Shown here piece by piece: positions 47,739-56,076 of a stretch of DNA of 64,000 bases. The stretch spans positions 1 to 64,000 of the forward strand of contig DGWA01000008.1 of assembly GCA_002395105.1 (NCBI GenBank). The letters run 5' to 3'. The notes below the pieces were generated by a model. The model ran no database searches. It was not told where the DNA came from and saw only the letters and a list, made by a program, of their open reading frames with translations. The position numbers were made by a program, and so were the translations under genes. The stretch comes from Rickettsiales bacterium UBA4270. Lineage in GTDB: Bacteria > Pseudomonadota > Alphaproteobacteria > Rickettsiales > Deianiraeaceae. Numbering within the stretch: the first letter of the stretch is position 1; every line of letters starts with the position of its first letter.

Positions 47739-48725
47739 CTAATCTACGTTTACTACTAATGAACCAGTAGTATTACCACTTTCTAAATCAGTATGAGCTT
47801 GAGGTATTCCTTCTAAACCGTATTTTGAAATATTTGGCATTATTATTCCTTTTGATAGAGCTTCAAAAACATTTGCGGCCGAAAGTATTAATTCATATCT
47901 ATTTGCCATATATAATTCAAGAACTGGTGCTGAAAAAAATAAACTTTTTTCTCTTAGTCTAAACACATCTACTGCATCAAGTTTTCCACCTGAATAGCCA
48001 TAACTAATATAAAAACCAAATGGTTTTATTGAATTCAATGATGCCTCAAAAACAGGTTTGCCTATTCCATCATATACCGCTCTTACACCTTTTCCATTTG
48101 TATATTCTGCAACTTTTTTTAAAATATCATCTTTTTCTCTATTAATAACATAATCAATTCCTGAGGATAATGCTATTGAAACCTTACTATCATCACGTAC
48201 TGTACCAATTACATGTAATCCTGAGTATTTAGCCCATTTTGCAAGTAAATGGCCAACTCCTCCTGCTACTGAATGTATCATTATCCAATCGTCTTTTTGA
48301 GCTTTGAATGTTTTAAATAATAAATATTCAGCTGTTAAACCTTTTCTTAAAACACCAGCTGCAGTTGTTGAAGTTATATCGTCTGGAATATGAAAAATAT
48401 ATCTATAATCAACTAAATTTTGTTCAGCATATGCGCCAAGACGACAAAAAGCATATCCAACTCTATCTCCAACTTTAAAACCATTTACTTTCGAACCTAT
48501 ACGTAATATTTTTCCAACTGCCTCAAAACCTAAAATTGGTGTTTTTCCGAATTCTTCAGGTATTATATAATCTCCACGTCTATACATTATATCATCAAAA
48601 TTTATACCAACAGATGAATGTTGTATTAGAACATCAGTTTCTCCTATGTTATTAAAATCTTGAACTTCTTGTATCTTTAACTTTGTGCTGTCCCCAACGC
48701 CTCCAACAAGAACACACGCTCTCAT
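47739..48725 (-). CDS. NADPH:quinone oxidoreductase, zeta-crystallin type
   Basis: A medium-chain dehydrogenase/reductase without zinc that reduces quinones or alkenals with NADPH. The 328 residues have the GroES-like N-terminal half (GETDVLIQHSSVGINFDD, GFEAVGKILRIGSKVNGFKV, GDRVGYA), the Rossmann motif HSVAGGVGHLLAKWAK, and YDGIGKPVFEASLNSIKPFG. The cysteines that bind zinc in alcohol dehydrogenases are absent. Its ATG overlaps the bamE stop by four bases (ATGA), so the genes are translationally coupled. Exact substrate unknown. Confidence 0.88.
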   Translation of the reverse strand: MRACVLVGGVGDSTKLKIQEVQDFNNIGETDVLIQHSSVGINFDDIMYRRGDYIIPEEFGKTPILGFEAVGKILRIGSKVNGFKVGDRVGYAFCRLGAYAEQNLVDYRYIFHIPDDITSTTAAGVLRKGLTAEYLLFKTFKAQKDDWIMIHSVAGGVGHLLAKWAKYSGLHVIGTVRDDSKVSIALSSGIDYVINREKDDILKKVAEYTNGKGVRAVYDGIGKPVFEASLNSIKPFGFYISYGYSGGKLDAVDVFRLREKSLFFSAPVLELYMANRYELILSAANVFEALSKGIIMPNISKYGLEGIPQAHTDLESGNTTGSLVVNVD

Positions 48726-49099
48726 AATGGTTTTTTAAAACTTGTATTATATTTTGTCATTTTTGTTTTTTCAATTTTGGTTAAGGACATTTGTTTAAGC
48801 TCTTTTGCAACTTGATTTTCAAAGAAAATACACATAAATTGATAATTTGGTTTAAAAAAACGATTAAATGAAACTCTTTTTCCTTCTGCATCTATATAAC
48901 AAATAATATCATTCATTGGATGATTTATAAAACTTGGTGAGCCAAATTTATCTATTATTTGTGTCATTGTTAGTTTTTTTTCTACGGCAGTTTTTATGTC
49001 AATTTCATCATTTTCTTCAAATTTGTATCCTCTATGAACGGAAAGACAACCGTTTAGTAAAATACATATAATTGTAAGCTGAAAAAAACTTTTCACCAT
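48722..49099 (-). CDS. bamE: BamE/SmpA-type outer-membrane lipoprotein
   Basis: Small lipoprotein of the BAM complex. From the ATG at 49099 the product is 125 residues with a signal peptide ending in the lipobox LLNGC, so it is a substrate for LspA (encoded at 20 kb). After the lipid-anchored Cys comes the BamE fold: KLTMTQIIDKFGSPSFI, in which helix-turn and GSPS match the family, then ICYIDAEGKR and FFENQVAKEL strands. The frame upstream extends only to a TTG. The C-terminus overlaps the quinone oxidoreductase start by four bases. Confidence 0.8.
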   Translation of the reverse strand: MVKSFFQLTIICILLNGCLSVHRGYKFEENDEIDIKTAVEKKLTMTQIIDKFGSPSFINHPMNDIICYIDAEGKRVSFNRFFKPNYQFMCIFFENQVAKELKQMSLTKIEKTKMTKYNTSFKKPL

Positions 49100-49198
49100 T
49101 TTAATGACAATGATAAACAAATCATTATTTTCAAGTATTTTTTATTGTATTGATTTTTATTTTACGGTTATTATCAATGAGTTTGGTTTTGTGTATAC

Positions 49199-50926
49199 AT
49201 GTCTTTTCTTAAGAATATAATACAGTTTTTTCAACAAAAAGAACAAGATAAAAAAAATGGTTTAAAATACAATATAATATTCATGCTTTTATTATTGTGC
49301 ATGATTTTTGCTGGAGATATCTTCTTGGTAATGATAAAGAGAAATAGTATTTTAATCGATAGCATTGTAAGTATGATAATGTTATTTTTGAGTGTTTTTT
49401 CATTATCATTTTGCAGTAAATATACAAAAATTATTGTTGCAACAATTATAATTATTCCACTGGCAATTAGTTTAAATTATACAACATATTTTGAAAATCC
49501 AATTAGACCAGATGATGTTATTGAAGCTTTTTATGCTAGATCACAGTCAGATATTGTTGATTGTTTTTCATATGTTTGGTTTATAGAACCATTTATAATT
49601 GTTCCGTATATTATGGTTATATGTTTTAGTATTTTTTATGATAAAAAAATGCGTCATTGCAGATTTTTTACTTTAATTATACCAATTGTATTATGTATTA
49701 TTTTCGTAAGTGCTTATAAAGGAGATAAATTTTTTTATGCTACTCCTTTAAAAGGAAGAGCTAGTATATTTAATTGCTTTAAAACGTTTCCTTGGGTTAT
49801 TATTCATTATAATGATCATATTGTAGAAAATAACTACAATATTTTGCCAAGCAAAATACAACAACCTTATAAGATAACAAAAATACAATCAAAAAAACTT
49901 CCGAGAGTAGTTTTTTTAATATGGGGAGAAAGTACTAATGCTGATTATTTATCATTATATGGTAAAAGTAGATTTATAAATGATTTTAAATCTACACCAA
50001 AATTAGAAAAGATCGCATCCAAAGAAAAACATAAATTTACAATATTAAAAGCTATATCAGGTGGATGTAATACTGTTGGTTCGACAGCTTTGTTTTTTAA
50101 TCTTTTAAACGAACCTACTAATAAAAAATCTAAACAAGATTTATTTGCTTTAGCTAAAAAAAATGGATATAAAACATATTTACTTTCTGCTCAAGAAACA
50201 TGTCTATTTGAAGAAAAGATTGTAAGAAATATTGATCAAATTGTTTCAAAAGACACACATATTGCATTGCCTAGATCGTATAAAGATGATTATCTGTTAA
50301 AACAGATTAAAAAACTTGATCTTTCTAAAGGTAAGCACTTTATTGTAATTCAATTTCGTTCAGTACATGAACAGTATCACGCTAATTACGCCAGACATAA
50401 AGAATATAAACATTTTAAGAAGAACAGTAAAGATGATCGTAAGACTGCGTCAAGAAAAACATATATCAATAATGTTCTTTATCTTGATTATTTACTGTCA
50501 GAAGTTATTAATTTTGCAAAGAAAAATAATGCAGATTATATTATACACACATCAGATCATGGTGAATTTATCGGTACTAATATCAATGGCGATGAAGATG
50601 GAAACTTTTTCGGTCATTGTCGTCTAGGTTTTGGAGACATGACTGTTCCATTTATGTTTTATCAAAAAAATCCAGATAAAGCTTTGCAAGCCGAATTAAA
50701 AAAAAAGAAAATTATAACACATTCAGAAATAAGCCTTTTAGTTGCTAAAATACTTGGATTTGATGTTAAAAGACAGAGCGATGAAAAAGATATGTTTTTT
50801 ATGTATGCTTCATGTGTAGGCACAGTAAATTGTGAAATAATGAAAGTAAAACGTGAAAATGGTAAATTTAAACAAATATACAAAGGTTCTGCGATTGAAT
50901 ATTTAAAGAAAAAATATAATTTTTAA
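49199..50926 (+). CDS. Phosphoethanolamine transferase, EptA/sulfatase superfamily
   Basis: An inner-membrane enzyme that transfers phosphoethanolamine from phosphatidylethanolamine to lipid A or another glycan. The 575 residues have about five N-terminal membrane segments (25-185), then a periplasmic alkaline-phosphatase-fold domain: WGESTNADYLSLYG with the metal-binding Glu, ISGGCNTVGST carrying the nucleophile Thr, and HTSDHGE with the Asp/His metal pair, followed by a GH ligand. Length fits EptA-type enzymes. It stands alone, divergent from bamE. The acceptor cannot be told from sequence; lpxD in this window shows lipid A is made. Confidence 0.88.
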   Translation: MSFLKNIIQFFQQKEQDKKNGLKYNIIFMLLLLCMIFAGDIFLVMIKRNSILIDSIVSMIMLFLSVFSLSFCSKYTKIIVATIIIIPLAISLNYTTYFENPIRPDDVIEAFYARSQSDIVDCFSYVWFIEPFIIVPYIMVICFSIFYDKKMRHCRFFTLIIPIVLCIIFVSAYKGDKFFYATPLKGRASIFNCFKTFPWVIIHYNDHIVENNYNILPSKIQQPYKITKIQSKKLPRVVFLIWGESTNADYLSLYGKSRFINDFKSTPKLEKIASKEKHKFTILKAISGGCNTVGSTALFFNLLNEPTNKKSKQDLFALAKKNGYKTYLLSAQETCLFEEKIVRNIDQIVSKDTHIALPRSYKDDYLLKQIKKLDLSKGKHFIVIQFRSVHEQYHANYARHKEYKHFKKNSKDDRKTASRKTYINNVLYLDYLLSEVINFAKKNNADYIIHTSDHGEFIGTNINGDEDGNFFGHCRLGFGDMTVPFMFYQKNPDKALQAELKKKKIITHSEISLLVAKILGFDVKRQSDEKDMFFMYASCVGTVNCEIMKVKRENGKFKQIYKGSAIEYLKKKYNF

Positions 50927-50951
50927 TTTTAATTTTAAATTAAAGTAGTAT

Positions 50952-51812
50952 TTATTTAATTTTTAATTTTTTCAAAACCATTGAACTAATGATTATTATT
51001 GATACTCCAATTATTTGGTAGATTTCAAGATGTTCATTTAGAATTAAAAAACTAAATATTATTGAAAATACAATGTTAAAATATCTTAATGGTTGAACTT
51101 CGACAACAGGAAGTGTCTTGAATGCAAATGTTATTAATATTCTTTCAATCAAATATCCTAATGTTGTTAATGTGATTAATGTAATAATTTTTATATTAAT
51201 TTCTGGGATTTTATGGATAATAATCCATGAAATTGGTGCCAAAATTAATAGACGTATAAAAACTAGAAAACTAGAAGAAAATATTTGTAATTTTTTAATT
51301 AAAATAGCAATAAAAGCATATAAAAAAATATCAATCAATATGAGTATATATCCAATATTAAACTTGTTGAAGGAAAATTTATAAATTATAAATACAGCAA
51401 TTGAATTAATTAAAAATGATATTTTTATTTTCTTAGTTATTTTTTCATGTAATATTATACTTGCAACAATAGATGTTACAATTGGACTTAAAAATAATAT
51501 AATTATTGCATTATTTACTGGTACAGTTTGAATACTGGTAAACCATGCATATGTATCTAAACTTGAGAGAAGACCGAAAGTTAAAAGATATATTACTATT
51601 TTTCTATTAATTTTATTACTATTTTTAGTTTGTATAAACTCATAAATACCTGGTTTTAATAAAATAATTAAAGATAATGTGGATCTTAAACATATAATTT
51701 CAGGAATTGTCAAAATTTCATTCAATCCAATGTATTTTACAATATTTATTGTTAAGATGTTTATAGAAACGCCAAATAAATAAATTATTTTTTGATTTAA
51801 AAAATTTAGCAT
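50952..51812 (-). CDS. EamA/DMT-family transporter
   Basis: A 286-residue protein with ten hydrophobic segments in two repeats of five, the drug/metabolite transporter layout. Family-like features: PEIICLRS in the first loop, AWFTSIQTVPVNNAIIILFLSPI in helices 3-4, and in the second repeat AFKTLPVVEVQPLRYFNIVFS with LNEHLEIYQIIGVSIIIIS. Rickettsial S-adenosylmethionine transporters belong to this superfamily, but substrate is not predictable here. It converges with the phosphoethanolamine transferase gene (25-base gap) and diverges from murC. Confidence 0.85.
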   Translation of the reverse strand: MLNFLNQKIIYLFGVSINILTINIVKYIGLNEILTIPEIICLRSTLSLIILLKPGIYEFIQTKNSNKINRKIVIYLLTFGLLSSLDTYAWFTSIQTVPVNNAIIILFLSPIVTSIVASIILHEKITKKIKISFLINSIAVFIIYKFSFNKFNIGYILILIDIFLYAFIAILIKKLQIFSSSFLVFIRLLILAPISWIIIHKIPEINIKIITLITLTTLGYLIERILITFAFKTLPVVEVQPLRYFNIVFSIIFSFLILNEHLEIYQIIGVSIIIISSMVLKKLKIK

Positions 51813-51900
51813 ATAAAAATCTATTTTTAGTAAAGCTTTGTAATTTTAATTTTTATCTTGCAAATTATATTTAATAAAAGAACACTCGTATGTTTTTTTT

Positions 51901-53331
51901 GTGCCTATTTTTCGAGGAATTTTTGATTTTATTAAACATAAGAAAAGTAAATTATTTATATGTGGAATAGGTGGTATAGGTACTAGCGGATTGGCTATTT
52001 TAGCAAGATCTTGCGGATATGATGTTTATGGAAGTAATGAGGAAGAAAATAAGAATACTGAAAAACTTAAAAAACTTGGAATTAATGTAGTAATAGGACA
52101 TAAAGCTGAAAATCTAGGTAATTGTGATATTTTTGTTTATTCCAGAGCGATTGATTTATCAACAAATATTGAAGCAATAGAAGCAAAAGCAAGACATATC
52201 CCAATGCTTGAAAGAGGTTTAATGCTTTCAAATTTAATGTCTGATTATTATAATATAGTTATAGCTGGTAGTCATGGAAAAACAACAACTACTGGACTTA
52301 TTGGCAATGTACTAAGTAAGCTCAATGAAAAACCTAATATTTTAATAGGAGGTGTTTTAAATGAATATGAAGCAAATTGTAAAGTTGGTAATAAAAAATA
52401 TTTTGTTGTTGAAAGCGATGAAAGTGATGGTAGTTTTCTTGAAATGCCCGCAAATATAGGTGTTATAACTAATATAGATCCAGAACATATGGAGTTCTAT
52501 AAGACAGTTGATAATTTAGAATATTATTTTTTTCGTTTTGCTAAAAAAATTATAAGTAATAATGGTTCTATTGTTGTGTGTATTGATGATGAAATTGGAC
52601 GAAAAATAGTAGATAGTGTCAATCATAAAAATACAATAACTTATAGTGCAAATGATAAAAATGCTGACTTTTATTGTGAAAATATAAAACTTGAACGAAA
52701 TGGCATTATTTTTGATGTAATTAATAATATTGAAAATCTTTCTGAAAAGAATGTTTATTTATCTAATATGTTTGGTAAAATTAATGCAGCAAATGTACTT
52801 GCTGCTTTTGCAATAGGTTTTTTACTTAACAAGAATAGTAGCGACATTGCGAAAACATTTTCTAAGTTTGAAGGTATACAAAAACGTTTTACAATAGTTG
52901 GAAAATACAAAAATACAATTATCGTCGATGATTATGCTCATAATCCTCAAAAAATTAGTTGTGCAATTGATTCTGCTAAACATTATATGACTTGTAATGA
53001 CTTAAAAGGTAAACTTACTGTTATTTTTGAACCACATAGATATACTAGGGTTAGAGATAGTATTGATTTATTTTCTGAAAGTTTAAAAGTTGCAGATAAT
53101 GTTTTGGTTTTACCAATTTATGCATCTTCTGAACGTGAGATTGATGGTATAAATCAAGAATATGTTGTAAATAAATGCAAAGAAAAAAATAATAATGTTT
53201 TTATGTGCAAAATGAATGTTGAAAATATTAAATCTAAACTTTCAGAAATTAATGCATTTGGTGAAGACAATTTAATAGTATTCATGGGAGCTGGTAGAAG
53301 TTCTAGAATAGCACATGAGATAGTTGAATAG
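51901..53331 (+). CDS. murC: UDP-N-acetylmuramate--L-alanine ligase
   Basis: Adds L-Ala to UDP-MurNAc in the cytosolic stage of peptidoglycan synthesis. The 476 residues contain the Rossmann start FICGIGGIGTSGLAILA, ATP loop GSHGKTTTT, ESDESDGSF, ITNIDPEHMEFY, and IIVDDYAHNP plus FEPHRYTR in the C-terminal domain. Complete. The start is GTG at 51901; an ATG at 51890 is separated from it by T8 and is out of frame by one base. The rest of the dcw/mur cluster is absent; asd follows 17 bases later. Confidence 0.95.
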   Translation: MPIFRGIFDFIKHKKSKLFICGIGGIGTSGLAILARSCGYDVYGSNEEENKNTEKLKKLGINVVIGHKAENLGNCDIFVYSRAIDLSTNIEAIEAKARHIPMLERGLMLSNLMSDYYNIVIAGSHGKTTTTGLIGNVLSKLNEKPNILIGGVLNEYEANCKVGNKKYFVVESDESDGSFLEMPANIGVITNIDPEHMEFYKTVDNLEYYFFRFAKKIISNNGSIVVCIDDEIGRKIVDSVNHKNTITYSANDKNADFYCENIKLERNGIIFDVINNIENLSEKNVYLSNMFGKINAANVLAAFAIGFLLNKNSSDIAKTFSKFEGIQKRFTIVGKYKNTIIVDDYAHNPQKISCAIDSAKHYMTCNDLKGKLTVIFEPHRYTRVRDSIDLFSESLKVADNVLVLPIYASSEREIDGINQEYVVNKCKEKNNNVFMCKMNVENIKSKLSEINAFGEDNLIVFMGAGRSSRIAHEIVE

Positions 53332-53348
53332 TTGAAATGAATTGATTT

Positions 53349-54398
53349 ATGGGTAGTAGAAAAAAATATAATATTGCAGTTGTTGGTGCAACTGGAAATG
53401 TTGGAAGAGAGATATTGACAATATTAGATGAACGTGAATTTCCAATTGAAAATGTTTTTGCTTTGGCTTCAAGTAGATCTGTTGGCAAAAAAGTATCATT
53501 ATCATTAACAAGACATATTGAAGTAGAAGATCTTGAATTTTTTGATTTTAATAAAAATAATGTCGATATTGCTTTTTTCTGTGCTGGAGCCGAAATTAGC
53601 AATAAATATGCAGAAAAAGTTGCAAATTCCGGTTGCGTTGTAATTGATAAATCAAGTTTATTTAGAATGGACAAAGATGTTCCTTTAATTGTTCCGGAAA
53701 TAAATGGAAATCAACTAAAACATTTACCAAAAAGAAATATAATAGCAACACCAAACTGTACGACTATTCCTCTTGTTTTATGCCTTAAACCTCTTGATAA
53801 AAAATATGAAATAAAACGTGTTGTTGTTACAACATTTCAATCTGTTTCTGGAACTGGGAAAAAAGCAATGGATGAATTGTATAACCAAACAAAAGGTTAT
53901 TATGAAGCAGAAATTCAACATATTGAAAATGATAATTTAAAAGGTAAAATTTATCCAAAACAAATCGCTTTTAATTGCATTCCTCAATGCGATATTTTTT
54001 CTCATGATGGTTTTACAAAAGAAGAAGATAAGATTATTAATGAAACAAATAAGATTTTGAATAAAAAAATTAATCTATCTGTTACTTGCGTTAGAGTTCC
54101 TGTTTTTCGTTGTCATGCAGAAAGTGTGAATATTGAGTTTAAGAAAAAATTTGATTTAGAAGAATTAAGAGAATTGTTAAGTGATTCGGATGCTGTTGTT
54201 GTCCAAGATAGGCAACAGGATGGAGGGTATGCCGTTCAAACAGAGGCGATAGGGACTAATTGTGTTTTTGTATCTCGTTTACGTCGTGATTTTAGTGTTA
54301 AAAATGGTATAAATTTTTGGATTGTATGTGATAATTTGCGGAAAGGTTCTGCATTAAATGGAGTGCAGATAGCTGAAGAATTAATAGAAAATATATAA
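53349..54398 (+). CDS. asd: Aspartate-semialdehyde dehydrogenase
   Basis: Reduces aspartyl phosphate to the semialdehyde, the branch point to diaminopimelate, threonine and methionine. The 349 residues include the NADP loop VVGATGNVGREIL, catalytic Cys in TPNCTTIPLVLCL, FQSVSGTGKKAMDEL, FNCIPQCD and the active-site His in FRCHAESVNIEF. It follows murC by 17 bases, linking diaminopimelate supply and peptidoglycan synthesis in one unit. Confidence 0.95.
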   Translation: MGSRKKYNIAVVGATGNVGREILTILDEREFPIENVFALASSRSVGKKVSLSLTRHIEVEDLEFFDFNKNNVDIAFFCAGAEISNKYAEKVANSGCVVIDKSSLFRMDKDVPLIVPEINGNQLKHLPKRNIIATPNCTTIPLVLCLKPLDKKYEIKRVVVTTFQSVSGTGKKAMDELYNQTKGYYEAEIQHIENDNLKGKIYPKQIAFNCIPQCDIFSHDGFTKEEDKIINETNKILNKKINLSVTCVRVPVFRCHAESVNIEFKKKFDLEELRELLSDSDAVVVQDRQQDGGYAVQTEAIGTNCVFVSRLRRDFSVKNGINFWIVCDNLRKGSALNGVQIAEELIENI

Positions 54399-54400
54399 CA

Positions 54401-54700
54401 TTATCTATCAATTGCAAAACCATCAAATGTTTTTTCAACAATTTTCGCACCTTTGTTAAAGGCCATATTTCCAAGATTTGTTCCAGCTGAATATGCTTTA
54501 TTTGTATTAGCATTTATATGTACAACTTCATTTATTTTTTCACAAGTTTGTTGTAATCCAGTTCTTAATAGAGGTTTATTTTGTATAAAAGCAGTTGAGA
54601 ATTGATTTGCATCTTTTAGCACTGGAGTTGAAAATACACCTGAAGTTTGTGCACCAATTGTTTTTGCCGCATCTCCGATTGGAAAATTTATTTCTGCCAT
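54401..54700 (-). CDS. Small hypothetical protein
   Basis: A 99-residue frame from the ATG at 54700, starting MAEINFPIGDAAKTIGAQTS and rich in Ala, Gly, Thr and Asn. This composition is unlike the Phe/Leu/Ile-rich shadow frames of AT-rich DNA, and it fills an otherwise empty 400-base gap, so I think it is real. No membrane segment, signal or known motif. It converges with asd (2-base gap) and is divergent from the malic enzyme gene. Confidence 0.5.
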   Translation of the reverse strand: MAEINFPIGDAAKTIGAQTSGVFSTPVLKDANQFSTAFIQNKPLLRTGLQQTCEKINEVVHINANTNKAYSAGTNLGNMAFNKGAKIVEKTFDGFAIDR

Positions 54701-54802
54701 ACTAATCAATTTTAATTTAGTATATTTTTTTTTATAAACAAAAGCAAAAAAAATATAGTCATTAGATATTGCAAATTAAAAAAGTTTTTTTAGGTAAGAT
54801 TT

Positions 54803-55987
54803 ATGGTTTCTAAAGAAGAAGTTTTGAAGTTTCATTCTAAAAATAAAGCAGGTAAAATAGAAATATCTTTAACTAAGAAGATAGAAAATGCTAATGATTT
54901 ATCGATAGCATATTCTCCTGGTGTTGCATTTCCTTGTTTAGAAATTCAAAAAAATCCTGATTTAGCTTATGATTATACATGTAAAGCTAATACTGTTGCT
55001 ATAATTTCGAACGGAACAGCAGTGTTAGGACTTGGTGATATAGGTTCGCTAGCTGGAAAACCAGTTATGGAAGGTAAGGCAGCATTAATGAAAGCATTTG
55101 CCGGTGTTGATGGTGTAGATATTGAAGTTGAAACGAAAGATGTTGATGAATTTGTAACTGTTGTAAAGAATATCGGTCGTACTTTTGGCGGAATAAATCT
55201 TGAGGATATTAAGGCTCCTGAATGTTTTGAGATTGAAAAAAGATTACAAGAGGAACTTGATATTCCTGTTTTTCATGATGACCAACATGGTACAGCTATA
55301 GTTGTTGCTGCTGGTCTTTTAAACGCTTGTGAAATAGCCGGGAAAAAGCTTTGTGAGACAAAAATTGTTGTAAGTGGCGCTGGTGCTGCTGCATTGGCAT
55401 GTTGTAATTTATTGTTAAAATTTGGAGTATTGAAGAATAATATAACTATTTGTGATTCAAAAGGGGTTGTTTATAAAGGGCGTGAAAATATAAATAGTTA
55501 TAAAGAAGTCTTTGCAAAAGATACAAAAGATAGGACATTATCAGATGCTGTTAAAAATTCAGATATTTTTCTTGGTATGTCTTCTGCTGGCGTTCTAAGC
55601 AAAGAAATGGTTAAGACAATGGCCGAGAATCCAATAATTTTTGCACTTGCAAATCCAAATCCTGAAATTTTACCAGAAGAAGCAAAACTTGCAAGAAATG
55701 ACGTAATAGTAGCAACAGGCAGAAGTGATTATCCAAATCAAGTAAATAATGTTTTATGTTTTCCTTATTTATTTAGAGTTGCTCTTGATATGAGAGCTAA
55801 AAGGATCACAGATGAAATGCAAATTAACGCAGTAAGAGCACTGTCTGAATTAGCAAGAGAAGAGGTTATAGATGATGATTTAAAAAAAGCTTATCCAAAC
55901 CGTGAGTTTAATTTTGGACGAGAATATTTTCTTCCACTTCCATTTGATAAAAGACTTTTAGAACAATTTAGAAAATTTATAAAATAG
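54803..55987 (+). CDS. Malic enzyme (MaeB-type catalytic part only)
   Basis: Oxidative decarboxylation of malate to pyruvate with NAD(P)+. The 394 residues carry SIAYSPGVAFPC with the catalytic Tyr, GLGDIGSLAGKPVMEGKAAL, NLEDIKAPECFEIE and VFHDDQHGTAIV (metal-binding acids), and the dinucleotide loop VSGAGAAALACC. It ends after the dehydrogenase domain; most alphaproteobacterial MaeB proteins are about 750 residues with a C-terminal phosphotransacetylase-like domain, missing here. The pyruvate could feed the PDH encoded at 28-33 kb. An upstream AGGTAAG is one of few Shine-Dalgarno-like sequences in the window. Confidence 0.92.
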   Translation: MVSKEEVLKFHSKNKAGKIEISLTKKIENANDLSIAYSPGVAFPCLEIQKNPDLAYDYTCKANTVAIISNGTAVLGLGDIGSLAGKPVMEGKAALMKAFAGVDGVDIEVETKDVDEFVTVVKNIGRTFGGINLEDIKAPECFEIEKRLQEELDIPVFHDDQHGTAIVVAAGLLNACEIAGKKLCETKIVVSGAGAAALACCNLLLKFGVLKNNITICDSKGVVYKGRENINSYKEVFAKDTKDRTLSDAVKNSDIFLGMSSAGVLSKEMVKTMAENPIIFALANPNPEILPEEAKLARNDVIVATGRSDYPNQVNNVLCFPYLFRVALDMRAKRITDEMQINAVRALSELAREEVIDDDLKKAYPNREFNFGREYFLPLPFDKRLLEQFRKFIK

Positions 55988-56076
55988 AGAAAATTTAATG
56001 AAGTGTTTTAAATTTTTAATTTCTTTTTTATTGCAAATAATAATTTAATGTATAAATTCCATGTGGTCGGCTTATT

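Noticed and set aside
55999..56049. A 16-codon hydrophobic mini-frame (MKCFKFLISFLLQIII) upstream of the MetE-like gene
   Set aside because: Too short, no regulatory codon run, no attenuator hairpin after it; chance in AT-rich DNA is likely.
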